Shown here piece by piece: positions 10,526-18,845 of a DNA stretch of 64,000 nucleotides. Each line of letters starts with the position of its first letter. Position 1 is the stretch's first letter. Both the position numbers and the translations under genes were made by a program. Origin of the DNA: Burkholderiales bacterium (lineage in GTDB: Bacteria; Pseudomonadota; Gammaproteobacteria; Burkholderiales; WYBJ01); assembly GCA_022841915.1 (NCBI GenBank), contig JALHQN010000007.1, forward strand, positions 124,001 through 188,000, read 5' to 3'. The notes beneath the pieces were generated by a model that searched no databases, was not told the origin of the DNA, and saw only the letters and a list, made by a program, of their open reading frames with translations.

Positions 10526-11296
10526 ATGACGCCGGTGCTCGCTTTCGACATCGAGACAGTGCCGGATACCGCCGGACTGCGCCGACTCCACGCCCTGTCG
10601 GCGGCTATTCCAGATGTCGAGGTGGCTGACATGGCCTACCAGCGCCGAAGGCAGGCCGTCGGGCACGATTTTCTGCCTCTGCACCAGCATCGCGTGGTCG
10701 CCATCTCCTGCGTATTGAGAGAAGGCGATGGGCTGCGCATCTGGTCGCTCGGAGATGTCGACGAAGGCGAAGGCGGGCTCATTCAGCGTTTCTTCGACGG
10801 GATCGAGAAGTTCACGCCTCAACTCGTATCGTGGAACGGCGGTGGCTTCGATCTGCCGGTGCTGCATTATCGCGCCATGATCCATCGAGTCCGAGCGTCC
10901 CGCTACTGGGAACTGGGCGAAGACGACCGCGAGTTCCGCTACAACAACTACATCGGCCGCTATCACACGCGTCATCTGGACCTCATGGATCTCATGGGCA
11001 TGTACCAAAGCCGGGTTCCCCTCGACGAGTTCGCGCAACTGCTCGGTTTCCCGGGCAAAGTCGGGATGCACGGTTCGAAGGTTTGGCAGGCTTTCCAGGC
11101 AGGCGAAGTGGAGGCGATTCGCAGCTACTGTGAGGCGGATGTGGCCAATACCTACCTCGTCTATCTTCGCTTTCAGATGATGCGCGGGTGCATCACGGAC
11201 CAGGCTTACGCCAGCGAGTGTGCCTTGGCCAGAAGCACCATCGAAGGCCTGCCCGGGGAACACTGGAGAACGTTCTTGGATGGATGGAGCGGGTGA
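10526..11296 (+). CDS. 3'-5' exonuclease, PolB exonuclease-domain family
   Basis: 256 residues resembling the stand-alone DEDDy 3'-5' exonuclease related to the proofreading domain of family-B DNA polymerases. Motif I, FDIETVPD, supplies D8 and E10. Motif II is in the region of VSWNGGGFDLPVL. Motif III, with YCEADV plus a tyrosine and aspartate, is near residue 215. Two metal ions would be held by these acids. ATG 10526 lies 4 bases after cysM. The gene overlaps rlmD at its 3' end, so it is probably cotranscribed. The physiological substrate is not known; a role in DNA or RNA end trimming is inferred from the fold. Confidence 0.85.
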   Translation: MTPVLAFDIETVPDTAGLRRLHALSAAIPDVEVADMAYQRRRQAVGHDFLPLHQHRVVAISCVLREGDGLRIWSLGDVDEGEGGLIQRFFDGIEKFTPQLVSWNGGGFDLPVLHYRAMIHRVRASRYWELGEDDREFRYNNYIGRYHTRHLDLMDLMGMYQSRVPLDEFAQLLGFPGKVGMHGSKVWQAFQAGEVEAIRSYCEADVANTYLVYLRFQMMRGCITDQAYASECALARSTIEGLPGEHWRTFLDGWSG

Positions 11297-12612
11297 ACCC
11301 ACAGACCATCGAAGCCCGCGTCATCGACATCGATTCGCTGGAACAGGAAGGACGCGGCGTCGGCCGCTGGCAGGGCAAGGCAATCTTCGTGGATGGCGCC
11401 CTGCCTGGCGAAAGAGTGGAGTTCTCGCCCTATCGGCGCAAGCCCGCCTACGAGTTCGCCAAGCCAGCCAAGCTTCTGCGCGAGAGCGCCCAGCGCGTGC
11501 AGCCGCGCTGTCCTCACTTCGGCATGTGCGGTGGCTGCAACTTGCAGCATTTCGAGCCGCGTGCCCAAGTGGCAGCGAAGCAAAGAATCCTCGAAGATGC
11601 GTTGTGGCATATCGGACGCGTCCGGCCCGAGCACATCCTCCCGGCCATACATGGCCCTGCCTGGGCCTACAGGACGCGGGCCAGGCTGACTGTACGCAAC
11701 GTGGTCAAGAAGGGCGGCGTACTGGTCGGCTTTCACGAGCGAGGCAGCAGCTACGTGGCGGACATGACGTCCTGCCAGGTACTGCCCGCACGCATCTCTG
11801 CACTGCTGCCGCTGCTGCGACATCTCGTGTCGGGGCTCAGTGTGCGCGATCGATTGCCTCAAATCGAGTTGGCATGCGGCGACAACATCGATGCGCTGGT
11901 TCTTCGAATTCTGCAGCCGCTCGAGCCGCGGGACGAAACGGTGTTGCGCGCTTTTGCCGATGAACATCGGCTCGCGTTGTACCTGCAGACCGGTGGCCCG
12001 GAAACCGCTCGATTGTTTCATCCGGCCGACGCGCCGGAATTGCTCTATCGAATGCCGGAGTTCGATCTCGATATGGCGTTCGGACCGACCGAGTTCACTC
12101 AGGTCAATCCGGAGGTCAACCGCGTGCTGGTGAGCAGAGCGGTGCGTTGGCTTGCGCCCCAAGCGGGGGATCGGGTGGCGGACATGTTCTGCGGCCTGGG
12201 CAATTTTTCGCTTGCGATCGCGCGGTCGGGGGCGCAAGTGATCGGCTTCGAGGGCGCCGCCTCGCTGGTGGGGCGTGCTGCCAGCAATGCCGAACGCAAT
12301 GGTTTGAGTTCGCTTTGTCGTTTCGCGCAAGCGGATTTGTTCAAGCAAGCGGAGCAGGTTTTGCGAGCCGAAGGGCCGTTTGACCGCCTGTTGATCGATC
12401 CGCCGCGGGACGGCGCGATGGAGTTGGTCAAGGCACTTCACGACCCTCTGCCGATGCGCATCGTCTATGTTTCCTGTAATCCGGCGACGCTTGCGCGCGA
12501 TTCGGAGGTGCTCGTGCATGTGCACGGGTATCGGATGGTCGCCGCCGGCATCGTGAACATGTTCCCGCACACGGCCCACGTGGAGTCCCTGGCGGTATTC
12601 GAGCGCGGGTGA
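11284..12612 (+). CDS. rlmD: 23S rRNA (uracil(1939)-C5)-methyltransferase
   Basis: 442 residues. An N-terminal TRAM/OB domain (residues about 5-65) is followed by an iron-sulfur cluster motif (CPHFGMCGGCNLQHF). Then comes a SAM-dependent Rossmann domain with FCGLGNFSLAIA, and the catalytic cysteine in YVSCNPATLARD. This order is that of RlmD (RumA), which methylates U1939 of 23S rRNA. The start overlaps the exonuclease gene; ATG 11284 is used, and an in-frame GTG at 11293 (GTGA overlap) is an alternative. It is the last gene of the long plus-strand block before the terminator. Confidence 0.93.
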   Translation: MERVNPQTIEARVIDIDSLEQEGRGVGRWQGKAIFVDGALPGERVEFSPYRRKPAYEFAKPAKLLRESAQRVQPRCPHFGMCGGCNLQHFEPRAQVAAKQRILEDALWHIGRVRPEHILPAIHGPAWAYRTRARLTVRNVVKKGGVLVGFHERGSSYVADMTSCQVLPARISALLPLLRHLVSGLSVRDRLPQIELACGDNIDALVLRILQPLEPRDETVLRAFADEHRLALYLQTGGPETARLFHPADAPELLYRMPEFDLDMAFGPTEFTQVNPEVNRVLVSRAVRWLAPQAGDRVADMFCGLGNFSLAIARSGAQVIGFEGAASLVGRAASNAERNGLSSLCRFAQADLFKQAEQVLRAEGPFDRLLIDPPRDGAMELVKALHDPLPMRIVYVSCNPATLARDSEVLVHVHGYRMVAAGIVNMFPHTAHVESLAVFERG

Positions 12613-12626
12613 GCTGCGCGCCGCTC

Positions 12627-12636
12627 GGGGGGGGGG
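12627..12636 (+). repeat. Run of ten G
   Basis: A homopolymer of ten guanines lies 15 bases after the rlmD stop and just before the terminator hairpin. Such tracts slip in replication and in sequencing, so its length may be unreliable. It is outside coding sequence. Confidence 0.7.
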
Positions 12637-12647
12637 CGCTGGTACGG

Positions 12648-12685
12648 AAAAAGGCTGGAAGGACGAGAGACCTTCCAGCCTTTTT
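12648..12685. terminator. Bidirectional rho-independent terminator
   Basis: A perfect 15-bp stem (12648-12662 pairing with 12671-12685) has an 8-base loop. The arms begin with five A and end with five T, so a U-tract is made on either strand. It sits between the stop of rlmD (+, 12612) and the stop of the YccA-like gene (-, 12712). It should therefore end both convergent transcripts. Confidence 0.95.
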
Positions 12686-12711
12686 ATTGACGCGTGCGAC
12701 GAGCCAGTTCG

Positions 12712-13425
12712 CTAGTCGCGCTGGCCGGTAAGCGCCATGAGTATTTGGAGCAGGCTGGCGAACAGGTTGTATACGCTCATATAGAGCGTAAGCGTTGCGG
12801 ATACGTAGTTCGTTTCGCCACCCTGAACAATCTGGTTGACCTGGAACAGTATGATCATGGACGACAGCAGAACGAACACGCCACAGACGGTCAGATGCAA
12901 CGCCGGGCTGGAGAAGAAGATATTCGCCACGACGGCGAGCATGGCGACGATGCAGCCGATCACCAAAAAATTGCCGATGAAGCTCAAATTGCGTCGGGTG
13001 GTTGCACCAATGCCCGCCATCGTGAAGAACACGATTGCCGTGCCTGCGGCGGCCAGCGCAACCAGTTGACCGCCATTGCGCAATCCGAGTGCCGTCTGCA
13101 GCAGGGGGGCCAGCATGACGCCGAGGAACAAGGTCAACCCGAGCAGTAAAGCGACGCCTACCCCGCTGTCCCGGTTCTTTTCGATGGCGTAGAACATGCC
13201 ATATACGATCGCGAGGAAGGCGAGCGAGCCCAGGATGGGGTTGGATCGCAGGATTCCGAAATTCAAGTTCATGCCGATGAGCGCGCCGATCCCGGTGGGG
13301 ATGAACGACAACGCGAGCAGGAGGTAGGTATTGCGCAGTACTCTCTGCCGAGCCGAGGCTTGACTCTGGCTGGTTCTCAGCGATTGACGAAAGCCGTCGG
13401 CGCCTGGTTGCGTCTTCGGTTGCAT
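12712..13425 (-). CDS. Bax inhibitor-1 family (YccA/YbhL-like) integral membrane protein
   Basis: 237 residues with about seven hydrophobic segments after a soluble N-terminal stretch of about 35 residues (MQPKTQPGADGFRQSL). This length and topology, with the conserved LFASLLQILMALTG end, match the BI-1/UPF0005 family that includes E. coli YccA, a modulator of the FtsH protease, and YbhL. ATG at 13425 has a GAGGGAAT site immediately upstream. The open frame extends 13 codons further but without a ribosome-binding site. It is monocistronic and faces the shared terminator. Whether it binds FtsH here is unknown. Confidence 0.88.
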   Translation of the reverse strand: MQPKTQPGADGFRQSLRTSQSQASARQRVLRNTYLLLALSFIPTGIGALIGMNLNFGILRSNPILGSLAFLAIVYGMFYAIEKNRDSGVGVALLLGLTLFLGVMLAPLLQTALGLRNGGQLVALAAAGTAIVFFTMAGIGATTRRNLSFIGNFLVIGCIVAMLAVVANIFFSSPALHLTVCGVFVLLSSMIILFQVNQIVQGGETNYVSATLTLYMSVYNLFASLLQILMALTGQRD

Positions 13426-13822
13426 ATTCCCTCTCGTTCTTTCAACCGACCGAATTGGCCGCATCTCAGGCTAGCAAGGCTATCGCGAAGTTGCAAGAAT
13501 CTGGTCCCGGCATCGCAACCGCGCTAAAATCCGCCGCTTCGCCGATACGTCTCGGGCATCCGGGGCTCTTGGATCGTCGTAGGGCGAGCCGAGCGGGCCC
13601 CGCAGACTCGTCGAACGGGCAGCCCGCCTCGGTGATGTGGCAGATGACCGAACTGCGCCTCGATACAGGTGCTCCGCACTGTGGGGGAGAGGGCGGGTCG
13701 GTAGAATGCCAGCGGCCTTTGCGGATGTGACAGCCGCTGCTGGCGTGGGCTGGTTGCGGGCATCCCAGGATGATGGCGCAGCTAAACCGGTTGAGTTCCA
13801 AAGATCGGTGCTCGTCAGTGTA
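13426..13822. other. Intergenic region between the YccA-like gene and tRNA-Ser
   Basis: No supportable gene in about 400 bases. The short open frames here lack a ribosome-binding site and any recognisable domain. A TAGAAT hexamer at 13702-13707 could be the -10 box of the tRNA promoter, but I see no convincing -35 partner and the distance to the tRNA is long (about 115 bases). Confidence 0.5.
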
Positions 13823-13912
13823 GGAGAGATGGCAGAGCGGTTGAATGCACCGGTCTTGAAAACCGGCAGGAGTGCAAGCTCCTCGTGGGTTCGAATCCCA
13901 CTCTCTCCGCCA
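13823..13912 (+). tRNA. tRNA-Ser (anticodon UGA)
   Basis: A 90-base class II tRNA with encoded CCA. The acceptor arm GGAGAGA pairs with TCTCTCC before GCCA. The anticodon stem encloses a loop with TGA at 13857-13859. A long variable arm (AGGAG...CTCCT) follows, as expected for serine. The T-arm is GTGGGTTCGAATCCCAC. It reads UCA and, by wobble, other UCN codons. Confidence 0.97.
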
Positions 13913-14411
13913 AAGAAGGATCCGCCGGAGATGCTTTGGATGGTGAGTCGAAAGCGGCCCCCTCGGGTGTGCGCGCCCCCAAACCATAGCCCTTGAGTTG
14001 GCGAACACCGATTGGATCAAATTCGATGCATCGGCCAACGCTGCGCAATTCATGTGAGCACGTCAGGGATGCAGGAGCAAACGGCTGTTCGATGGCCACG
14101 CGTGATTGGAATGGAAGGGAAAATGCTCGTCTGGTTAGCGATCCGAGTCGGGCTCGTATCAGGCTGGACGGGCAGCATCGAAGGTAGCGGTAGAGGGTGC
14201 TGGGAGCGAGGCGTGACCTCTCGTTAACGAGGGCCGGATTTGCTCCCGCAACTTACCCGTTCGATTTGTGGACAGGGAACTCGTAGACCAGACGGTGCCA
14301 GCAAATCTCAGGCCCGGGAATGACAACGGTCTCTAGGGGTATTCGAAGGCTTGCCTCAGGAATTCCCTGGGCACGGTGTCGCTAGGATGCGACACCGCGC
14401 AGTGTCGTTCT
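13913..14411. other. Gene-poor region downstream of tRNA-Ser(UGA)
   Basis: About 500 bases without a gene I can support. No integrase remnant or copy of the tRNA 3' end was seen. The only structure noted is the inverted repeat at 14374-14397, listed separately. The small open frames overlap each other in different frames and look random. Confidence 0.5.
14374..14397. repeat. Inverted repeat next to the HTH gene
   Basis: Two 9-base arms (CGGTGTCGC and GCGACACCG) are separated by TAGGAT. A further GTGTCG half-site lies at 14402-14407. The repeat is 15 bases beyond the stop of the HTH gene on the minus strand and has no T-run on either side. It may be a regulator binding site or a message-stabilising hairpin. 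Confidence 0.5.
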
Positions 14412-14735
14412 TTACTTCGCCCTTCCACCGGCCTTGCGCTGTGCGGCGCCGCCGTTGTTTCGCACCGTGGTGCGAATCTTGTCGTAAAGCTTGGCATTGC
14501 TGCGTTTGAGCTGCTCCGCGATCGCGAAGTCTTCGCCTTTGGCGCGCGTAAGGTCGATCCCTTCGATGTGCACCAGACGGAGGAGCTCGCGAACCGGACG
14601 CGGCATATTGCGTCCGCTCTCATAGCGAGAACCGCCGCTTTGGGTTACGCCGATCTTGCCCCAGAACTCGCTCTGGTTCAGGCCGAGTTTGCGTCGAATG
14701 TCGCCGGGATTGGCAGTGCGTGTAGCTTTTTGCAT
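14412..14735 (-). CDS. XRE-like helix-turn-helix protein
   Basis: 107 residues. The N-terminal half (NPGDIRRKLGLNQSEFWGKI, then GVTQSGGSRYESGRN) has the spacing of a Cro/C1-type helix-turn-helix: helix 2 in LNQSEFWGKIG and recognition helix 3 around TQSGGSRYESG. The C-terminal half is basic and ends KAGGRAK. ATG 14735 has AGGA ten bases upstream. It is alone and divergent from lysC, about 160 bases away. It could be an autoregulator or an antitoxin-like orphan, but no toxin partner is visible. Function unknown. Confidence 0.75.
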   Translation of the reverse strand: MQKATRTANPGDIRRKLGLNQSEFWGKIGVTQSGGSRYESGRNMPRPVRELLRLVHIEGIDLTRAKGEDFAIAEQLKRSNAKLYDKIRTTVRNNGGAAQRKAGGRAK

Positions 14736-14894
14736 GAGGGTTTCCTATAGGGTGGATCACAACGGCATAGCTGATTGACCTAAGAACCCGGCGTGGGTTC
14801 CGGTGTCGGTGCAGGTTTTTATAACGAATTCGATCTCGTAGGGATGACGCGGTTCCGGTAAAATTACAATCTTTCCCAATCTTATAGCAATAGC

Positions 14895-16124
14895 ATGGCG
14901 CTCATCGTACAGAAATACGGCGGAACTTCGGTCGGTAGTCCCGAGCGCATCAAGCATGTGGCGCAGCGGGTCGCGCGTTTCGTGGCCGAGGGCCATAAGG
15001 TAGTCGTGGTGGTGTCTGCGATGTCCGGCGAGACCAATCGACTACTGGCCTTGGCCAGGGAAGTGGCGCCCAGCCCCGATCCACGTGAACTTGATGTGAT
15101 GGTATCTACCGGGGAGCAGGTGACCATCGCTCTCGTGTCGATGGCATTAATGCAACTTGGGGTGAAGGCACGCAGTTATACGGGAGGGCAGGTACGCATC
15201 CTCACGGATAGCGCTTTCACCAAGGCGCGCATAACCAATATCGACGATGCCAATATTCGTGGGGATCTCGATGCCGGTTTCGTGGTGGTGGTTGCGGGAT
15301 TCCAGGGTGTCGACGAACAAGGCAACATCACGACCCTGGGTAGAGGCGGGTCCGATACCACGGGCGTGGCGCTTGCGGCAGCGCTGGCGGCTGACGAATG
15401 TCAGATCTATACCGATGTCGATGGCGTTTACACGACCGACCCGCGGATCGTTCCCGAGGCGAGGCGCCTGAGAACGGTCACGTTTGAAGAAATGTTGGAG
15501 ATGGCGAGTCTGGGTTCCAAGGTTCTCCAAATCCGCTCCGTCGAGTTCGCCGGCAAATACAAGGTAAGGCTGCGGGTGCTTTCCAGCTTCGAGGAAGGTG
15601 GGGAGGGCACGCTGATCACGTTCGAGGAAGACGCAAACATGGAGAAGGCCGTCATATCGGGTATCGCGTTCAACCGCGACGAGGCCAAGATCACGCTGCT
15701 CGGCGTTCCGGATCGTCCCGGGATTGCCTATCAAATTCTTGGCCCGATCGGCGATGCCAATATCGATGTAGACATGATCGTGCAGAACGTGAGCCACGAC
15801 GGTCTGACCGACTTTTCTTTCACCGTGCACCGTAACGACTATCAGAAGGCGATGCAGATTCTGAAATCGGTGGACGCGCACATCAAGTCTCGAGGCGTGG
15901 TCGGCGACGACAAGATCGCGAAGGTGTCGGTGGTGGGTGTTGGCATGCGGTCCCATGCGGGGATTGCAAGCACAGCCTTCCGGACGCTGGCCGAGGAAGG
16001 CATCAACATCCAGATGATCTCGACGTCCGAGATCAAGATTTCCATCGTGATCGACGAGAAGTATATGGAGCTCGCCGTCCGGGTGCTGCATAGGTCCTTC
16101 CAACTGGACCAACCGTCCGCCTGA
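14895..16124 (+). CDS. lysC: Aspartate kinase
   Basis: 409 residues. Phosphorylates aspartate, the first step to lysine, threonine and methionine. It begins with the KYGGTSVGS signature (residues 7-15) of the amino-acid-kinase domain. The GRGGSDTTGVALAAAL motif follows, then two C-terminal ACT domains (about 265-405) that usually bind lysine and threonine for feedback inhibition. The length matches the alpha subunit of betaproteobacterial lysC. The start has no clear Shine-Dalgarno sequence. Overlapping -10-like hexamers (TAAAAT/TACAAT, 14859-14870) sit shortly upstream, so the leader may be very short. A tRNA-Ser gene follows, as in many Burkholderiales. Confidence 0.96.
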   Translation: MALIVQKYGGTSVGSPERIKHVAQRVARFVAEGHKVVVVVSAMSGETNRLLALAREVAPSPDPRELDVMVSTGEQVTIALVSMALMQLGVKARSYTGGQVRILTDSAFTKARITNIDDANIRGDLDAGFVVVVAGFQGVDEQGNITTLGRGGSDTTGVALAAALAADECQIYTDVDGVYTTDPRIVPEARRLRTVTFEEMLEMASLGSKVLQIRSVEFAGKYKVRLRVLSSFEEGGEGTLITFEEDANMEKAVISGIAFNRDEAKITLLGVPDRPGIAYQILGPIGDANIDVDMIVQNVSHDGLTDFSFTVHRNDYQKAMQILKSVDAHIKSRGVVGDDKIAKVSVVGVGMRSHAGIASTAFRTLAEEGINIQMISTSEIKISIVIDEKYMELAVRVLHRSFQLDQPSA

Positions 16125-16193
16125 GCCGGGTGCTGGGTCGCAAACTTTCGAACTTTCGCGATGGAACGGCTGGAGGGCTCGGCTCTGCTGAGC

Positions 16194-16199
16194 TATACT
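16194..16199 (+). promoter_or_regulatory. Probable -10 box of tRNA-Ser(GCU)
   Basis: TATACT, one base from the sigma-70 consensus, ends 9 bases before the mature tRNA, which is a normal distance. The -35 region at 17-bp spacing is poor. The call rests on the hexamer and its position. Confidence 0.5.
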
Positions 16200-16208
16200 C
16201 CTGGCGTC

Positions 16209-16302
16209 GGAGAGGTGGCCGAGAGGTCGAAGGCGCTCCCCTGCTAAGGGAGTATACGGGCTAAAACCTGTATCGAGGGTTCGAATCCCTCTCTCTCCGC
16301 CA
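16209..16302 (+). tRNA. tRNA-Ser (anticodon GCU)
   Basis: A 94-base class II tRNA with encoded CCA. The acceptor arm GGAGAGG is matched by CTCTCC at the 3' end. The anticodon loop CTGCTAA carries GCT at 16233-16235. There is a long variable arm (TATACGGG...CCTGTAT), then GAGGGTTCGAATCCCTC as T-arm. It decodes AGC and AGU. Confidence 0.97.
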
Positions 16303-16820
16303 GATCATCTGCCCGATTCGTCCGGCCCTAGCACCGTATCGACGATCCTTCCCGAGACCGCTTTCCATTGCGTGGCAGCGCGGTCTCCTTGCCTTGTTCG
16401 TCCTGCTCTGGTTGAGCGCCTATCAGACCCGATGGGGCGTCTCTGCCTGGGTCGCCTGGACCGATCCTCGACTGCCAGCCTCGTGTACAACGAGCCTGTC
16501 TCAGGCGGGGGCGGTCGAGACTGGCTACCCAGGTGCATACCCAACTCCGCGCACGGCATCAACCGTTCCGCGTCATTCCATCGTGCGCGGTTCGGGCGGG
16601 TGTGTGCTTGCGCGAACCACGATCCTGAGGTTTAGACGCTGATCCAGCGTCGCAGCAGCCCTTGGTTCGACGTGCGAGTATCGGGGAGCAGGGAGCGGGG
16701 ACCAAGGCGCCACGGCGCTATTCTTGCTGCTCGGGAATCACTAAGCTTGCATCTGGGCCCGGTTGAAGTTCCGGCCGGTCGGCGCGGAGGCGCACGCACA
16801 CACGTCAAGCAGGGAAGCCG
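16303..16820. other. Gene-poor region downstream of tRNA-Ser(GCU)
   Basis: About 520 bases without a gene I can support on either strand. An inverted repeat (GAGACCGC at 16354-16361 and GCGGTCTC at 16380-16387) lies 52 bases past the tRNA. With no T-run it is only a weak terminator candidate. No integrase or attachment-site duplication was found, although tRNA 3' ends are common insertion sites. Confidence 0.5.
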
Positions 16821-18464
16821 ATGACCGAACCTCTACATTCACTAACTATCGCGCAAGCCTCGTCGCTCCTGGAAGCGCGCGAAGTTTCGCCGGTGGAGCT
16901 CACCGAGGCCTGCCTCGCGCGGATCAGGTCGCTCGACGAGCAACTGGACGCCTTCGTCACCGTCACGGCCGAGCATGCGCTCGGGCGTGCAAGGATCGCC
17001 GAAGCCCAGATTATGCGGGGCGAATGGCGGGGGCCGCTGCACGGCATGCCGTTCGGCCTCAAGGACGTCTTCGAGACCGCCGGCATCCGTACGACGGCCC
17101 ATTCGAAGATTCTCATCGACCATGTGCCGACCCGCAGCGCCACGGCTGCTCGCAAGCTGGAAGACGCGGGTGCGGTGCTGCTGGGCAAGCTGGCCACACA
17201 CGAGTTCGCCAGCGGGGGGCCCTCTCTCGATCTGCCTTGGCCGCCGGCGCGCAATCCTTGGGATACGGCTTGTTTCACTGGCGGCTCCAGTTCCGGAGCA
17301 GGTGCAGCGGTCGCGGCGGGATTCATACCTTTTGCATTGGGCACCGATACGGGCGGATCGATTCGGATACCTGCCGCTTTATGCGGGCTGGCCGGCATCA
17401 AGCCGACCTATGGACGCGTCAGCCGCTACGGTGTCATTCCGAACTCGTACACCTTCGATCATTGCGGGCCGCTCGCCTGGACGGTCGAGGATTGCGCCAT
17501 CGTGCTGCAGGCGATCTCAGGCCACGATCCGCTGGATCCGGCGAGTGCGCGTCGTCCAGTCCCGGATTTTCGCGCTGCGTTGACGGGCGACATCCGCGGC
17601 CTGCGGATCGGTCTGCCTGCCGAATGGTGGGAGCGCGAGGCGCCTGCAGCGGCTGTCACCATGAAGGCGATGGAGGCTGCGATCGAGGTGTTTCGCGGTC
17701 TCGGGGCCCAGATCGGCGTTGTGCGCCTGCGTTCGCGCCAGCAGTACAACGACGTACGCTCGGTCATCTCCCGCAGCGAGCTGCTCAACATCTACGATGC
17801 GGATTTGCGGCAGCGTCCTAACGATTTCAGCGCCGATTTCATCGGGCGCAACCTCGCCGCCTGCATGTTCACGGCCGCGGACATCGTGCGCGCGCAGCGC
17901 GAGCGGCGTCGCATGCTCGACGAACTCAAGCCGCTCTACGAGCAGTTCGACGTTCTGCTGACCCCGGCCGGTACCCCGGCTCCGAGGCTCGATTCCCTGC
18001 TGGGCGGCGGATTCGCCGACAAATGGGAGAATCCCAACTTTTATGCCACCTTCAATCTGACGGGCGCTCCCGCCATGGTGGTCTGCAACGGTTACACGGA
18101 CACAGGCCTGCCGCTGGCGATGCAGATCGCCGGCCGGCCGTTCGACGAGGCGACCGTGCTCAGGGCCGGTCACGCGTACGAACAGGCCACGTCATGGCGC
18201 TCGCGTCGTCCTGTGCTGCTGCCGGGCGGGCACAAGTCGGCCCTTCTTCAGGCATCCCCCTTTGCGGCTGCGGGCAAAATCGAGCCCGCTGTCCAACAGT
18301 TGCTCGAGGCTTCACTCCAGCGGGCGGGATATCGGCTCACCGAAGCCCAGCTGCGCATGGTCGAGCGCGTGGCCCCGTTCGTACTCGCGGCCGCGCAGCG
18401 TCTTCCTCGCGATCAGCAGCGAGGCGATGAGCCGGCAGCGGTATTCCGGTTTCCAGATGACTGA
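16821..18464 (+). CDS. Amidase-signature hydrolase, AtzE-like, with AtzG-like C-terminal tail
   Basis: 547 residues. The amidase-signature domain (about 1-480) has the Ser-cisSer-Lys triad visible: K81 (GLKDVFE), S157 in GGSSSG and nucleophile S180 in DTGGS. The fold hydrolyses carboxylic amides. Residues 486-547 form an extra segment that ends in GDEPAAVFRFPDD. It resembles the small AtzG-type partner subunit (DUF4089) of the biuret/allophanate-related amidase AtzE, here apparently fused to the enzyme. The ATG is preceded by CAGGGAA. It heads a group with Bug receptors, MmgE/PrpD and a hydantoinase, which suggests catabolism of an amide or ureide. The fusion idea rests on my memory of the family pattern. 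Confidence 0.85.
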   Translation: MTEPLHSLTIAQASSLLEAREVSPVELTEACLARIRSLDEQLDAFVTVTAEHALGRARIAEAQIMRGEWRGPLHGMPFGLKDVFETAGIRTTAHSKILIDHVPTRSATAARKLEDAGAVLLGKLATHEFASGGPSLDLPWPPARNPWDTACFTGGSSSGAGAAVAAGFIPFALGTDTGGSIRIPAALCGLAGIKPTYGRVSRYGVIPNSYTFDHCGPLAWTVEDCAIVLQAISGHDPLDPASARRPVPDFRAALTGDIRGLRIGLPAEWWEREAPAAAVTMKAMEAAIEVFRGLGAQIGVVRLRSRQQYNDVRSVISRSELLNIYDADLRQRPNDFSADFIGRNLAACMFTAADIVRAQRERRRMLDELKPLYEQFDVLLTPAGTPAPRLDSLLGGGFADKWENPNFYATFNLTGAPAMVVCNGYTDTGLPLAMQIAGRPFDEATVLRAGHAYEQATSWRSRRPVLLPGGHKSALLQASPFAAAGKIEPAVQQLLEASLQRAGYRLTEAQLRMVERVAPFVLAAAQRLPRDQQRGDEPAAVFRFPDD

Positions 18465-18845
18465 CGACGTCCAGCATTCACGCGTGGGCCGCCTGCATCG
18501 ACCGGGGCGGGCGGGCTGCGAACCGGCTCGACGGCCGACATCTATGCCGAAATTTTCAGGTGACACGGCAGAGCCCGCTTCTAGGCGCGTTAGGTCCTCC
18601 ACCGGCGAGTCGACCTTGCGGGGCGGTGTCTGTGCGCAGTGCATGGCGTGACTTTTGCTCGACAGTAGCGCACGACATGCCCGGAAGGTGGAATCGAGCA
18701 AGTCCAGGATCCTGGGAGGTGCTCGGTGTGCGATCGATGGGGTTCCTTCGTCGTGCAGGTTTCGGGGCTGCCGGGGTCGCTGCGGATGTCTCGCAGCGCA
18801 TGCAAGAAAACCGTTTTCCATAATCGAGAGTGCCAGGGCCAAGCC
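18465..18845. other. Intergenic region between amidase and first Bug receptor
   Basis: About 380 bases with no gene I can support. The open frame running into the receptor from 18726 begins with residues unlike a signal peptide and has no ribosome-binding site, so it is treated as untranslated leader. The region probably contains the receptor's promoter, but no clear hexamer pair was found. Confidence 0.45.

Noticed and set aside
12627-12636. Poly-G tract as a phase-variation switch
   Set aside because: It is after the rlmD stop and before a terminator, so slippage there would not change any reading frame or obvious promoter.
13913-14411. Prophage or integrative-element remnant next to tRNA-Ser
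   Set aside because: No integrase fragment, no repeat of the tRNA 3' end, and no phage-like gene was seen.
14859-14870. Definite lysC promoter
   Set aside because: Two overlapping -10-like hexamers are present, but no acceptable -35 at 16-18 bp could be found, so it is mentioned only in the gene entry.
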